Part shown: positions 41,223 through 53,152 of the stretch, in pieces
How the letters are laid out: each line of letters starts with the position of its first letter
Position numbering within the stretch: position 1 is the stretch's first letter
Assembly (NCBI RefSeq): GCF_004359215.1
Contig: NC_090622.1
Location: 2,129,454-2,193,453, forward strand
Length of the DNA stretch: 64,000 nt
DNA from: Bremia lactucae
Taxonomy: Eukaryota; Oomycota; Peronosporomycetes; Peronosporales; Peronosporaceae
Direction: 5' to 3'
Notes under the pieces: model-generated
Seen by the model: only the letters and a program-made list of their open reading frames with translations
What the model was told of the DNA's origin: nothing
The model's database searches: none
Translations under genes and position numbers: made by a program

Positions 41223-43850
41223 ATGATCACCACAAAAGCCGACCAATACGACGTCAAGACAAAGCGCAGTGGCTCCCCCATTCCATCAAATCTTCGTCCA
41301 ACAGCCGCGGCATTTATCTTTAATACCGCGGCTCCTGTCTTCACGCCGTCAAAACACACAGTAGTCGCACCAATTGGCCAGAAAAGTCAACTCAAACGCT
41401 CTGCCAAGCCATTTGTACCCTCTTGTACGTCGTTTCCGTATTCAAACCCTTGATTAAACCGCACTTTTATACCATTTCTCACTTCCATGCAGTGTCTCCC
41501 CCCGTAGTTCCTACCAAGAACGTGCCACCCCCAACGACAACTGATCCAAAAACCAAGCCACTTCTTCCAACACCCGTGCTTCCCATAGCACCCGTATCTA
41601 CCCACAAGGAGCCCCCAAACGTCACAATTAAAACACTCGAGACGTCTTCGACCTCGACCTCGTCGTCCAATGCGTCCGAACCCGAAACCGAGGACCTTGG
41701 CAAGGGAATCCAACGCTATATTCCAGTCCAACTCATTAAATTCCATAACTTCTCCAGCCTCCATAGCCGCTCCAACCTCTCATTTCGAACCACCAACATC
41801 ACGTCTTCTCTATACAATCGAGCAACTCGTTCACTTACAACCCGCAAAAGAGCACTGTCGTATCCCCGAAAGCATTGCAAACACCATTGTAGCAGCCGAG
41901 AATGCCACCAAGACGTTGTTCAACCGCACCACTTCTTCGTCTCGACCACAAGAAGACCGTACCCCCAAGACGCGCTCCAAACGCTCGTTTCCACTCGATA
42001 CAGCCCCTGCTCTCGAAGACTGTGTGCCTCTCTCCATCAACGACGCCACACGTTGGAAACCATCGTGTCGTCTCGCCACTCCCATCGATTCCTCGTCCGT
42101 CGAGTCGTCGTTAAAACAAATCAAGGCGATTTTAAACAAACTCTCGATTGAGAAATTTGAAATTCTTTCAAATCAATTGATTCACGTCGCGGTGCGAAAT
42201 ATCGACGTATTGAAAGGCGTGATTCCCCTCGTGATTGCCAAAGCACAAATGGAATGGCACTTTGCCACCATGTACGCGGAATTATGTGCCAAACTGGCGC
42301 ACACGGCCATGCCTGCGATGGAGACAACAGACCACGTGCGAGATACGCATCAATTGTTTCGAAAACTCTTGTTGCAACACTGTCAAGAAGAATTTGAACA
42401 CAAACGTCCAGGTGGACACGAATTCTTGTCATTAACAAATGCCGATCAGGAGAAGGAAAGACTGTTTAAACGGGCATCGTTGGGCCATATACGATTCGTG
42501 GGTGAGTTGTTTAAACAGCGTATGTTAAGTTCTCGAATCATGCATCAATGTATTGGCACGCTCTTGGGCGGAAATACAACGACGGAGACGCGGGATGAAG
42601 ACGCTCTCGAGTGTTTGTGCAATTTATTGCGAACGATTGGCGCTGTGTTGGAATTGCAAGCTCACGACCACGCCGAGAAAGTGTGTATTCAAGGGTATTA
42701 TACACGTTTAAAGCAGTATAGTCGTGAAACTGAAACGCTGTCGACACGGGTGCGTTTTTTATTGCAAGAAGTCTTGGAATTACGAAAGAATCGTTGGATT
42801 CCTCGTCGAAAAGAAATTAAAGCCATGACGTTAGCCCAAGTGCATGCGGAAATTGCACGCGAAGAACGAGTCAAGGAACGTGCAAGTCGTGGTGGCCACA
42901 CAACACGATATCAACGGAGTCATTCCATGCAGGAAACGCAAGACAAACGAAAGGTACGTGGTATGGCATCGTGTGATGTTGTTGTAAAGTCTTGTGATGC
43001 CGATGGATGGGAGACGGTGACAAGTGGAGCGCGCTCGAAGGGATGGAAACCGCGCAGTGTTGTGGATCGAATGCCAACAGTGTTGAAAGTTTCACGTCCT
43101 CTTGTACACAGTTTAACGACATTGAGTTCTCGTGAAGAAGCAACTGAATTGAAACGAAATGAGCGTGGTCGAAGCAAGAGTGCGTCGATTTTTGGACAGG
43201 AAGCAATTCGTCATGAGGAATTGTTGCCATTACGTGTTGGAGAGGAAATGAAAACATTGACACGAGAAATGTTTGTATGGAAATTCCAGACCCTTGTGGA
43301 TGAATTTATTAATGTACGAGATTGTCCTGAAATGTGTACAAGTTTGAAAGAATTAAACGCGACCATGTGGTATGACGTGATTCCGAGTGAATTGATTCGA
43401 ATTGGTTTAGAACGAGGCGAGAAGGAACGAGCGGGAATGGCCGAGTTGGTAATGGGGTTAATTGAGTATGAGATTATTACGCGTGAGACATTGAAACGAG
43501 CGTGGAAGGAAGTGTTGGAGAGCGTGGAAGAGATGGAAATTGATGTGCCCAAGAGTATTGAGTACTTGAGTGTTATGGTCGCACCTTTGATCGTGGCAAA
43601 GTATTTCCAAGTGAGTGAGTTGATGGCTATGACGCCCCATTTACGTGAGAATGGCAAAGCGGCCCGATTGATTGGATTGACATTGGCATGGATTGGTGCC
43701 ATGGAAGATGAAAACAAGGTTGTGCAAGTGCTTGCGGAAGATTCGATTGATTGGAGCGCGGTTTTGGTCGACACGTCTCGAAAGGAAGAGGCCCTGCAAG
43801 CATTTTATCATGAATTTGCGCTCGACTTTTTGGCAGGAGTGTCGAGTTGA
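41223..43850 (+). CDS. EIF4G: eIF4G-like translation initiation scaffold (MIF4G plus MA3)
   Basis: Exon 1 is 41223-41424. Intron 1 is 41425-41492 (GTACGT donor, CATGCAG acceptor; TTG spans the junction). Exon 2 starts at 41493 in a Pro/Thr-rich frame. A second junction returns to the frame of exon 3, most simply at acceptor TTCCAG with exon 3 from 41727; its donor is unresolved (41594 or 41621 are phase-compatible). Exon 3 contains YTIEQLVHLQP, an eIF4E-binding Y-x4-L-hydrophobic motif. A MIF4G domain follows (SLKQIKAILNKLSIEKFEIL ... IPLVIAKAQMEWHFATMYAE), which binds eIF4A. Then comes a charged linker and a C-terminal MA3 domain (FVWKFQTLVDEFINVRDCPE ... VMGLIEYEIITRETLKRAW). The layout agrees with an eIF4G/eIFiso4G-type protein that bridges cap-binding eIF4E and eIF4A. 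An in-frame ATG at 41010 would add a hydrophobic leader and is thought to be 5' UTR. Confidence 0.85.
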
Positions 43851-44221
43851 TTTGTTTTTTCTTGCGGTTTGGACAAGTAGACAATGGTAGGATTTAATTG
43901 GGACTCTTTGGATTGGATTGGGTACTTATACGAGGTATTTTTTTTAATTAGGATAATTTGGGTCAATGTAGCACTTTCATTGAAACAATAGGATATCTAT
44001 ATATTTGATAAAGTAGACGGGAGTTTTTTTTTTAAAAAAAACAATGCTTGGAAGAAAAATCATTTGACTAGTAAACTGCTTATGCTTTTTTTTCGTTGCG
44101 ATTCGATATTATTGAGCTCTTCCATTGGAGCTTTTTGTAAACAGGTAACAACACACGACGTTGGTAATTACAACTTTTTATCCACGCATGGAAAGCGGAT
44201 CGAAGAGAACACCGTAGTTCC
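43851..44221. other. Intergenic between convergent eIF4G-like and P3 genes
   Basis: AT-rich, with a T-run and A-run near 44024-44041. It presumably holds both 3' UTRs. Confidence 0.45.
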
Positions 44222-44638
44222 TTATGGGGGACAGTCAATGAATATAATTGACGGATGTGACTCTCGTGACGATTGGGAACTTTGATCCTGCGATACTACT
44301 CGTCGTGAGCTAAATCGAAAAGGTCGTACATCACGATGTGTTGGTGAAAGTGACGCATACACCGAGACTGGAAGGGTTGATTCTTTTAAAGGGTGTTGTA
44401 ATGGATACGAAATCGTGTCGAGCGTGACACGACAATGTGATTCAATGGTTATGGAAAGACCACGTTGGTCTTTGATTTTGCAAGATGTAATTGCGTTTTC
44501 GAGCGGTTGTTGTCCCTTGGACGCAGTACGCAACCTTAATCGAGCTCGAAAGCTATGATGAGGTCGTCGTTTTGTCTTTGTTGTCATTTCGTCCGTGGTA
44601 CTACCGTGATAGTAATTGCGAAACCATTTCAATGGCAT
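44222..44638 (-). CDS. P3: small protein of the MPLKW...IDCPP family (unrecognised)
   Basis: 138 residues from ATG 44638, starting MPLKWFRNYYHGSTTDE and ending HPSIIFIDCPP at a TAA. The central motif is weaker than in P1 and P2: CRVTLDTISYPLQH occupies the place of RRFTIHGISYHSKH. Linkers are Arg/Ser/Thr-rich. The terminal dozen residues are coded almost identically in P1 and P3. Convergent with the eIF4G-like gene. Function unknown. Confidence 0.72.
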   Translation of the reverse strand: MPLKWFRNYYHGSTTDEMTTKTKRRPHHSFRARLRLRTASKGQQPLENAITSCKIKDQRGLSITIESHCRVTLDTISYPLQHPLKESTLPVSVYASLSPTHRDVRPFRFSSRRVVSQDQSSQSSRESHPSIIFIDCPP

Positions 44639-46572
44639 AATTGAACGTGTGTTTCTCGTGTCTTTTTTTCAAGCCGTTCGATTGAGTCGGTGAATTGAAA
44701 ACTAAATGACTCGATGCATCTTGATGAAGTTCAATTGCTTGCGATGGAATGGCCGAGTGTTGCATATGGAAAGTGTTTTGTGTTTTTTCAATCGCGTATC
44801 GTCTTTGTAGTGTCCAGAGCACGTGGCTTCATTGTGTCGTCGCGACTACCACGAGAACAACGAGTTGCCAGTCCACTCTCTTACACAAAAGATCGACCTT
44901 TCTTGAAACCTTAAGAAATTCGAACGTAGGAAGCCTTTCATTCTGTAGTCGTGGGTCTGTCGTCAGTCTTTTTTTTTTTTTTCGAACGTTTTTATTCCAT
45001 GAATTAGTCAGTACGATTGTCAGGCGACTGCACCGAATCCACGCACTCGCCACTTAACGTGACTTTATTGCGTCACGACGTAACACTAATATCTTAAACA
45101 GCACGACGTTCTCTTTTCATGAAATGACACATAGTTGCTTGCGCGTGTAGGAGTAATTGAATGAAACGCGGCTCAAAACGAGTGCTTTAAAGTCATCATT
45201 TTTTTTAAGGTTGGTGTTCAGAATCATCGGTTAACGAGACGTGCCAGGGTTCAGTAGACTCCAGCGTTTTTAAGAGCCTCGATACCTTACACACGTAATG
45301 CCAGTTGTTCAGCGTTAGTCTGATCTTCGCACCGGCTCGATAGGATCGTAGAATAACTTGAAATCAATACTTGACGAAACACAGCTGGCTTCCTTTTGAT
45401 GACACTTGCGTCAGATTCCGAAACCCATTCAGTCTCGAAATGAGCACTGAGCAGACAATCGGTGTTTGTAAAGTTGGATCTTCTTCAATTGATCCGCTTC
45501 TGGTGCATCTATTAGCTAATTTGACCAGCATCTTCCCTGCATGTGTTCCAATTTCTTTTCGTGGCTGTCGCACCGCTTGAACAATGGTAACAATTGCATT
45601 GGCACGCTGTATCTAAACGACTTTGTATTCTACTTGAGTTTTTGCCCGACTTTTTTCAACGGCATGGCCACAGTTGGAGTAAATAAGTTGTGCGCTTGTC
45701 GTGGAACAAGAGAAATATATATTAAGAACGTCTGGTTGAACTGGTGGAAGGGCGACGGCAAATGAATCTGGGAATTTATAAACACGCTAAGTTCGCAAGC
45801 TATCTCATCCCTGAACAACTCTTAAGCAGCGACGCTGAGGTTCGAGGGGAAGAAGAGAAGACGCCGCAATCTATTGCTACGCTGCTAGAAGTGGAAGCAC
45901 AATTGGAGTTGCGTCTTTTATTGTAAGCGAGTTTTTCTATCACTATGGCCACATGGATGATAAAAGAGTATAGGAAAAGTAGTCTTCCTGTTGCGTATAT
46001 TTAATGTAATAAATGAATTAAATCAAAACGTCATGCGGACCATAAACCATCGCAACTTTCTTTACGGATCTCTTGCGCACAGTGGTAGGAGTATAATTCG
46101 GAATGAAATGTTAGCAAATGAAGTGTCGGATAGTTTAATTTTTTGCTTCAAAAAGAAAAAAAAGGTTGAGCAATTGCAAATGTGAAGGTGGTCGATTGAT
46201 TGTGTTGGCAAGGAATTTGCTGATCGAAAAAAAGCCGCAGTAGCAATAATAGCGCGTCTTGACTCTGCTATTCTTCGTACGAGCATTGGCTTCGACGTGT
46301 TTTGCTCGATAATACATGGTCATCTATGACCAGTTTTAGTCACTTGCTACAATAAGACCTCCGAAACTATTGAATTATAACCAATCCACAAAACAAAAAT
46401 TGATTAAATAAGTCATGTGCTATATCTAGTCAGATTTAGAGTTATCCACTTGGTTTTTTCTTAAGTAACTACCAAGAAAATGCAAATTATTACTGCAATT
46501 CAATATTGTACCATATTGTTGTCCCCCACCGGCATTATTTCAAACAATTTTCTACCCACGCGATGCCCAATA
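44639..46572. other. Intergenic, no supported gene
   Basis: About 1.9 kb. Several short frames (for example 45744-45926 plus, 46062-46286 minus) show no family and no shared motif. A T-run is present at 44970-44982. The first part should carry the P3 promoter. Confidence 0.4.
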
Positions 46573-47907
46573 CTATTGTTCGATTCCATCACTGGACTGC
46601 CGATAGCGATCAAGGCTTAAGCCCGATGGATCTCGCTCGCTCTCGGGCTCAAGCTCACTCTCCGGTGGGCTCATAAAGCGCAAGGTCACTCCCGTATAAC
46701 ACACGTCTTCTTCCGCGCCTCCTCGAAACTGTCCACTACTTCGTTCCCGTTCCCCAATGCACTCTCGGCATCGTGCACACACGAGCAATGGCGCAACGTA
46801 GCGATTATAGATTGTCACGTGCTCGTCTGCACAACACGGTGGCTCGGCACAGATTCGATACGCACACAAATCACAGCGTCGCCAGCTTTTACGGAGTGTC
46901 GGTAGAAACGATCGCGTACAGACAATACAATGCCAATTATGGTGCGTGCCTTGATCAATCCCTTCATGAAAGGCCACGAGCCCTAATCCTCGAAAAGGGT
47001 GTAACAACAGTTGCCACACCCGCCCTTGTACTGTACGCTGATGTCGTCGAAAACGACGTCGTCGACGGAGCACTTTTTCGAGTCGTCCAATTCCTCGTCC
47101 AATACACACAAGGCGCGCGTGGGCCACTTGCGAGTCACAGGCACCGGGAACGGTCCCAGGAAACACGGCGTGGAACGTAATTTCAAGCGTCTCGGGCTTG
47201 TGCGGCTTCGGATGTGCCACCAAGTATCCCGAAATCGGATGGAGTGTCACGACGCGGTCAGCCGGTGCTTTTCCGGCCAAAATGTCCGCCGCCTCGAGCG
47301 TACAGAAAGCCAGTTGAAATCCATTAGGTCTAGGGGTTACTAAATCGACAAAACAACCCTGTTCGTTCTTGTGGTGTTGCTTTAAGCGAGTTCGTGACGA
47401 TTGTTGCCGGAACGACCCGAACCGGCTCTTATGAGCAAAAGTAATTGTTCGGACTGTAAGTTGTTGCGTACCAAGTAGTTGGGTAGTCGAATGCGACCTT
47501 GGGGACGACAATACGCGTCTTTCGACGCACGGAATGGCGTGAATGACCGAGCTGTAGATAAATTGCGAGCCATATAAAGCTTGCAATAAGGCATTGCTTT
47601 CACTCTCTGTGGGTGACCGCAAGAGCGACAAGAGTTCCGAAGCTGGAGCGGAAATCTCACTTTTAACCACAATGCGACACTCGTGTGGATTGTTTGAAGA
47701 GTGTATGCGAACGTGTGTGCCGTGCGTGCATCCACGGACGCGTTTCCATCCTCGTGACGACGACAAGTGGTCGAGATCAAGATTCGTGTCGGGAACACTG
47801 ACGCGCTGGACGCGTGTCAAGAGCTCGTAGTCGCTTAGCTGTACTCGACGTGGCTCGATTGACGGAGTGAAGGACGGCACGGTCGGACGATCCGATGTTA
47901 CGCGCAT
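46573..47907 (-). CDS. START-like lipid-binding domain plus FYVE-type zinc finger protein
   Basis: 444 residues from ATG 47907 (MRVTSDRPTVPSFTPSIEP). An open frame continues 36 residues upstream without another ATG, so a 5' exon is possible. Residues about 50-290 have the pattern of the oomycete START-like family (RVRGCTHGTHVRIHSS; SEISAPASELLSLLRSPTES; the hydrophobic TLEITFHAVFPGTVPG). About 345-400 is an FYVE-like Cys cluster: CIVCTRSFLPTLRKSWRRCD, then CAYRICAEPPCC, and a final CARCREC. The usual R(R/K)HHCR core is altered to SWRRCDLC. START-FYVE combinations are greatly expanded in oomycetes and are expected on PI3P-containing endosomes; the lipid cargo is unknown. The C-terminus is acidic and Ser-rich. 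Confidence 0.8.
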   Translation of the reverse strand: MRVTSDRPTVPSFTPSIEPRRVQLSDYELLTRVQRVSVPDTNLDLDHLSSSRGWKRVRGCTHGTHVRIHSSNNPHECRIVVKSEISAPASELLSLLRSPTESESNALLQALYGSQFIYSSVIHAIPCVERRVLSSPRSHSTTQLLGTQQLTVRTITFAHKSRFGSFRQQSSRTRLKQHHKNEQGCFVDLVTPRPNGFQLAFCTLEAADILAGKAPADRVVTLHPISGYLVAHPKPHKPETLEITFHAVFPGTVPGACDSQVAHARLVCIGRGIGRLEKVLRRRRRFRRHQRTVQGRVWQLLLHPFRGLGLVAFHEGIDQGTHHNWHCIVCTRSFLPTLRKSWRRCDLCAYRICAEPPCCADEHVTIYNRYVAPLLVCARCRECIGERERSSGQFRGGAEEDVCYTGVTLRFMSPPESELEPESERDPSGLSLDRYRQSSDGIEQ

Positions 47908-50900
47908 CTTGCGGCAAATCGGAGAGTGGCAACTGGGGGACTGCCTGCTTGTCAGTAAAGGATGACGGTGGGATGGTAAGGGAGGTCTTGGGAGACGTGA
48001 TTTTTGAAAGGGCAAGGCACAAGTCCTTGACCATGTTTATTTTAGCTATTGGTTTAGCAAGTGCTTGTAAACCAAGTGGCACGTCTTTGGTGTCATGAGT
48101 GGGGCAAGTTTTTCGAGCGGCTTGTTTTTTTTTTTTGTTTTTTCCATGTTGCCTACGACCTTTGTCGTCTGATAAATAGGAAAAAGCTTTGAGAAAGTTG
48201 CAATTGAGTGCGTGTTTCGATTTGATGAGCAAGAGAGTGGCCAGGTTTGGTAAAAGCGAGGAACCCTTCTGTCTTCCGTGATATTTTGCGGAATTCCGGA
48301 AAGAAGGCGAGAGAGGCAGGTGTGGAAACCTGCTGTTCAAGGTACCGCGCACAGGTGGCGGGAAGATCGCAGAGAGCAGGTAAAGCACCGCTCTGCAAAC
48401 GACACAAGTGGTTCTTTTGTGCTCCTTGCGACGGGACTCGAGGCTCGTCGACTGTGGACAGTAGTATCTGCACTATCCTGAAATTGTACGACGTCTTTGC
48501 GACGATCTTTTACTGATTGACTCGAGTTTCTGGTCGAGAGTTGTATTTTGTGATTGAGTTTTGTACGTTTATACTTTTTTGAAAAAGATGGTGAGAGATT
48601 CAGTGCTTACATTGCGATCATTTCAAGAATTATTGTTTGACTTGCGTTTAGTATTAGTGAGGCATCTAGACAGGATGATATATCACATGTGCCGACTTAA
48701 ATTGCAATAATTTGGTGTCTTGCGGAACGAGATGGACGTCGGCACCAAGGATTTTAAACCTTAAAATTCTGGAATTTTATGCACCAACCGAGTTCCTCGT
48801 GATTTACTTGACTTTAAAAGCTCACCTTTACTTCAAACCAACCTGTGTTTTTATAATGTTGTCAATATTATTGAGAATGTCATTGGTCAAATCCGGCTCT
48901 TAAGCAATATTATATTGAATAACTACATTTTTTCCGTTTTTCAGTCCTACGGAAGACAAAGCGGTGGTGACATCAGTGCTTGATGCTCCGTTTTTGTCAA
49001 GTACAGAGAAACGTGTGCGATTGTCCTTAATTTGGGGATAAATATGTCAGCTTGTTGATTAAGAAGGGCCAGAGTTTTAGTGTCACTACGCATCTTGCCG
49101 CTGAGCTTGAAAAGGACAGCCCTATAAAAACGAAACAAAGCTGGGGAGAGATTGCTCTTTCGCCTATCTTGATTTTGATAACGTTTCTTGTAGAAGCGGC
49201 TCTCGATAAAGACTCGGTGATGAGTGGAAATCAAACGTGCTTTGTTTTATGTTGAGCTTTAACTCTTTGCATTAAGATCAGAAAAACTAAGGTGTAAGCT
49301 TCCGTATATTTTTCCTTTAATGAAGCTAGAGCTTTATTGTTTATTGAAAACAGTCTTGCACTTCTTTTAGGCAGCATTTATGTACTTAAATCGATATGTA
49401 ATTTGCGAGAAGTAACGTTTGCTGCGCAATCCATCCAGCTCATTTTTATGCAGCTGTGTAATACGAAAGCTCTGCATATCGTAGCAAATATTGCACCGAT
49501 ACAGTTTGTCGCTTCGTATGCGTGGGGCTAATTTCCCTTTATCTCCAGCTTGTTTCGCGGCAGTTTACGTTGTCAACTAGCTGTCGCACATCCCACGAGT
49601 TGAGTTTCTGTTTGAGACGACCGAGGAGGCGGTGGTAACCGAAATGCTTTGATTACTTAAGATGCAAGACTTGGCCTACATGCATATAAAGCATTTTAGC
49701 AGCTTGACCATGTTTTGAAGCGGCATGGAATTTGGATCCATGAACTGGTACATTTGTATAAATTCGTATTTACAGTTTTGGGCCTTGTAAAGTATCTGTA
49801 AATAGGTATACTATACGTATTTCGCTGCTGATGTTCACGATTGTAATTATCTGTCAAAACGAAAACACGTTGAAAGTGTATCTAATTTGACAGTACCTCA
49901 TTGAGGTATGGGCGTTTAAACCGCTGTACGCTCCACGTATGATGCTTCACTATACAAATGATGAAAAAAAGTTCTAAATAACTTAACCAAGCTAACTTGT
50001 TTGAGGTGCCAATTTATATACCCTCCTACTTTTGGCAATTGTCATTGCTCACGACATTTAAGTTTGTCCTACCAATCTTTGGTTGCTGGTTAAGAATTGC
50101 TGCTGACATAACATAATAAGAATTACATCTGCCATCAGGTAAGCTTTACAATTGGAGAATAGTTGTGCCGGGTAATGCGCCACTAAACAATACGTTCAAG
50201 ATTTCATAATAATGCAGATTCTTAAACATGGCTGCTTCCAGCTAATGTCTTTTAAAGTGTACCTTGTTGTCATTGCAGCGGTATACAGTATTTGAAGCAT
50301 TCTCGTAATGCCTCTCTATTGCTTGTCTTATCTCACTCGCATCTAATTTCTATAATTTTTGACGAAGCAAGTGCACTCACCATCTAGTTCTATAATAAGA
50401 GGTCTTGACTTTCGCCTTGCTGGCTGTGTTCCGCTTCATGAAACCATAAATGTGCGCTCTTGGTCTACTTACGCTCTCATTTTAACCATGAAGTAGGCAA
50501 TCATTGCGAACACAGCTCTACGATAATTTAATAGGGGACGTAACGAACGCATTATCGGTTGGCGGCACCCGGAAATAACGAATCTCTTTGTTTCCAGTGC
50601 AGTACGTTTTACTTCAGTTAAAAAAGTAATTCGAAGGACAAGTTTGAAAATAGGAATATGGTCAGCTTAAAGTATTGTACAGCGGAGTTCGTTTGTGTGG
50701 CTCGCGGAGGTCGTTGTTGAAACTCGAAATTCTGTTACACTTCTGGTCGAGTAGGCGTGCAGCGAATGAATACGTTTATTGATATTTCTTTTAGGAAATA
50801 GTATCATCTTGTCAATAAATGTATGTCAAATTAGGCTGACATGTAGGTATGCTTGTAGATAGGTGTGCGTATTGGAGTGCCATCACTTTTGTATGCTCTA

Positions 50901-51494
50901 TTTGAAAACGAGCATATTATTCCAGGTTTTTGATAAATTCAAATGCTGATCATTTCGCGTAGCACAGTAGTCGAAACATGACCCATTCGCACGTGGTTCA
51001 ATCTATTTGGTCGTGACTTATTTTCGCTCGTAATGATCAATGTTGCTTTTTCTTTAAAGCAAGTTTTAGCAAGGTTTCTAATATATTGGTAGCTTAAAAA
51101 TTCCTGACTTAGATTGACTATTACGCTCTAGCTTGATCTAGAATAATAGGCGTGCGATGACTAGGCAGTGGTAACAGGAAAAAGTCGAAGGCAGAAGAAA
51201 AAATCATTCCGAGTCTTCTATCAATTCTATGTGCTGACACAGGTGTGAGCAGAAACCGTGAAAAAGGAAAGTTTGCTTAAGGACGTCAAGATTCGACCCG
51301 CCAAAAGTAAGGTATCTTAAGCCTTTAGATTGTATCCTCGCATCTCCCGGATGGCTATATCTATTTACCGGTACTTGCCTTGTGGCCGAAATTGTCAGTG
51401 AGTGGGCTTAACTGTAATGGTGATCCACTTGCAGCAGTAAGCTGAGCCTTTTAGAAAGCCATTCACTATCAATAATCACTCCTGGCGCTTAAAT
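47908..51494. other. Large gene-poor AT-rich gap
   Basis: About 3.6 kb without a supported gene. The part next to 47908 must contain the START-FYVE promoter or first exon; open frames at 47908-48388 on the minus strand are Pro/Ser-rich and unassigned. A small frame at 49052-49255 has no family. No repeats, LTR or tRNA were recognised. Confidence 0.4.
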
Positions 51495-52553
51495 ATGAAT
51501 TCAAGCAAACCGGACGTCATCAACTCACCAGAGTCGGACCCAAATTCTACGAGTCCAAAATGGATACAAAAGGGGCCTACCAATGAAGCTAAACGCAAGC
51601 CAAAGAGACTTCTATGGACAGAGGAGCTGCATATGAGTTTTGTATCGGCAGTCTTTGAGTGTACGTTTGTTAAAGGTGTCACTTGAATAGGTGACGAATC
51701 TTTAAAGCTTTTGTGATACTCTTTTCAAACCAGTGGGGGTCAAGATGGCGTCTCCAAGAGCGCTTCTCGATGTACGTCCAATTGCTTCTTGTGGTATATG
51801 CGAGCCCACAAACTGAACTATTAGCTCTTTCCATGGTAATTCTAGATAATGGAGAGTCAAATTCAGACAGAGAAAGTAACGACAGAGCATATCAAGTCCC
51901 ATCTCCAAAAGTATCGAATCGGCTATAAACGCTCTCGTCCTGAACTTCAAACGTCTAGTGCGAATTCGAAAAAACGAAGTACGAAAGATACTTCCAAACA
52001 TGTACGGCATCCGGACAGTGAAAGCACTGACAGTATTAAAGCGACAAATCGTGCTAATCAATGCATGAAAGATTTTCAAGCATGGAAGAAGAGGGAGGTG
52101 CCAGAATGCGAAGACAAGGCATTGGTAGAATTGCCGAGTCCAAACATGATACAGAGGCAGGAGGGAGCAATCTTCTACGATCGTCGACTCACGTGCAATG
52201 ACGACGTTGCGTCGGACCTTTCGTGGGACCACGGAACGGAGAGCCTTGCTATGGTACAGCCTGCTGGCCGCAAATTCTATAACGAGCAAGAATCAAGTCT
52301 TTTTCAAGCGAATACACTATTCGTACAGGCAGAGAACCAACAAGCGTGCGATCGCCTTTATCCCGTCCAGCCCGAGCCAGAGCCAGTTCTAGTGTCTGAG
52401 CCTTCGTCCCACTTTACTTGTGAGCACCCGGAGCCATTGGCCATGATTGCTGTTGAAAGGGATGAAGGTGGACTGGACCTTACGAGCTGGAGCCGATTAA
52501 GTTTGACTATTGATCCCGATGAAGATGAGCTCTTCGACTTTCTGCAATCATAG
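51495..52553 (+). CDS. GARP/Myb-type (SHLQKYR) transcription factor
   Basis: Exons 51495-51660, 51734-51771 and 51846-52553; introns of 73 and 74 bp, both with GTACGT donors, give 303 residues. The 38-nt middle exon is supported because it restores the GARP DNA-binding domain: KRLLWTEELHMSFVSAVFE, then LGVKMASPRALLD, then IMESQIQTEKVTTEHIKSHL ending QKYR. This is the plant-like single-Myb fold with the SHLQKYR signature. A basic stretch follows (GYKRSRPELQ, KKRSTK), likely a nuclear localisation signal. The C-terminus ends DPDEDELFDFLQS, an acidic-hydrophobic segment that resembles an activation domain. Oomycetes have many Myb proteins controlling sporulation and zoospore genes; the target here is unknown. 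Confidence 0.85.
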
Positions 52554-52983
52554 ATGGGTCTGCTTTAGGCTAAGTTGTCCATATGGGATCGAAAATACTA
52601 CACTCATACGATGCTAGTGCGAGCGAAGCACACTCCATGGCATGATCTACAGATACAAGCAGAGCTGGCTAAGTCGACTCCAAATGTCTTTCATAGGACC
52701 ATGTAATAAGAAGATCGCAAAAGTGGTGCTTCTTGTGCCCAACCTAGCTGCAATGGAACACATGATAGGCTAACGACACGATCATTACATAAGAAATCAA
52801 ATAAATTGGCTGCAATGAGATGCACTACTGGATTCACATATACAGCTAAAGCTAAGTTTCATTCGGATTGTAAGCTTTATTCTTTGCTCGCTATTCAAGT
52901 GACATGAATCGCATCGAGTAGACAATTGATACCCTTCGTGTTAACAAAAACGTTGAGTAGGATACGCACTCCATCGTTGTATC
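52554..52983. other. Intergenic, 3' of the GARP/Myb gene
   Basis: AT-rich sequence with no recognised feature. Confidence 0.45.
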
Positions 52984-53152
52984 TGTAACAGGCTAAAGTT
53001 GCCTTAATGTTACACAGTCCCCATTAAGTACATTTGGTACTTCAGAGGATGGTCAATTACTAAATAATAGTAATTAGACCCAGCACTCGGTGTGGTGCAC
53101 ATTTGTGACCATCCCTTGTGGATGTGATGCACATGGATACATTCACATTAGG
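52984..53152 (+). repeat. Family A gypsy LTR fragment (first 169 bp)
   Basis: TGTAACAGGCTAAAGTTGCC to ATTCACATTAGG matches the first part of the LTR at 17265, including the AATTACTAAATAATAGTAATT hairpin. The sequence then departs. Confidence 0.85.

Noticed and set aside
45744..45926. 60-residue plus-strand frame (MEGRRQMNLGIYKHAK)
   Set aside because: Too short, no motif, no splice partner or shared family in the window.
47777..48388. Minus-strand frame upstream of the START-FYVE gene as its first exon
   Set aside because: It overlaps the gene in another frame and no splice pair gave a continuous family-like N-terminus.
49052..49255. 67-residue plus-strand frame
   Set aside because: No recognisable domain and no supporting context in a gene-poor gap.
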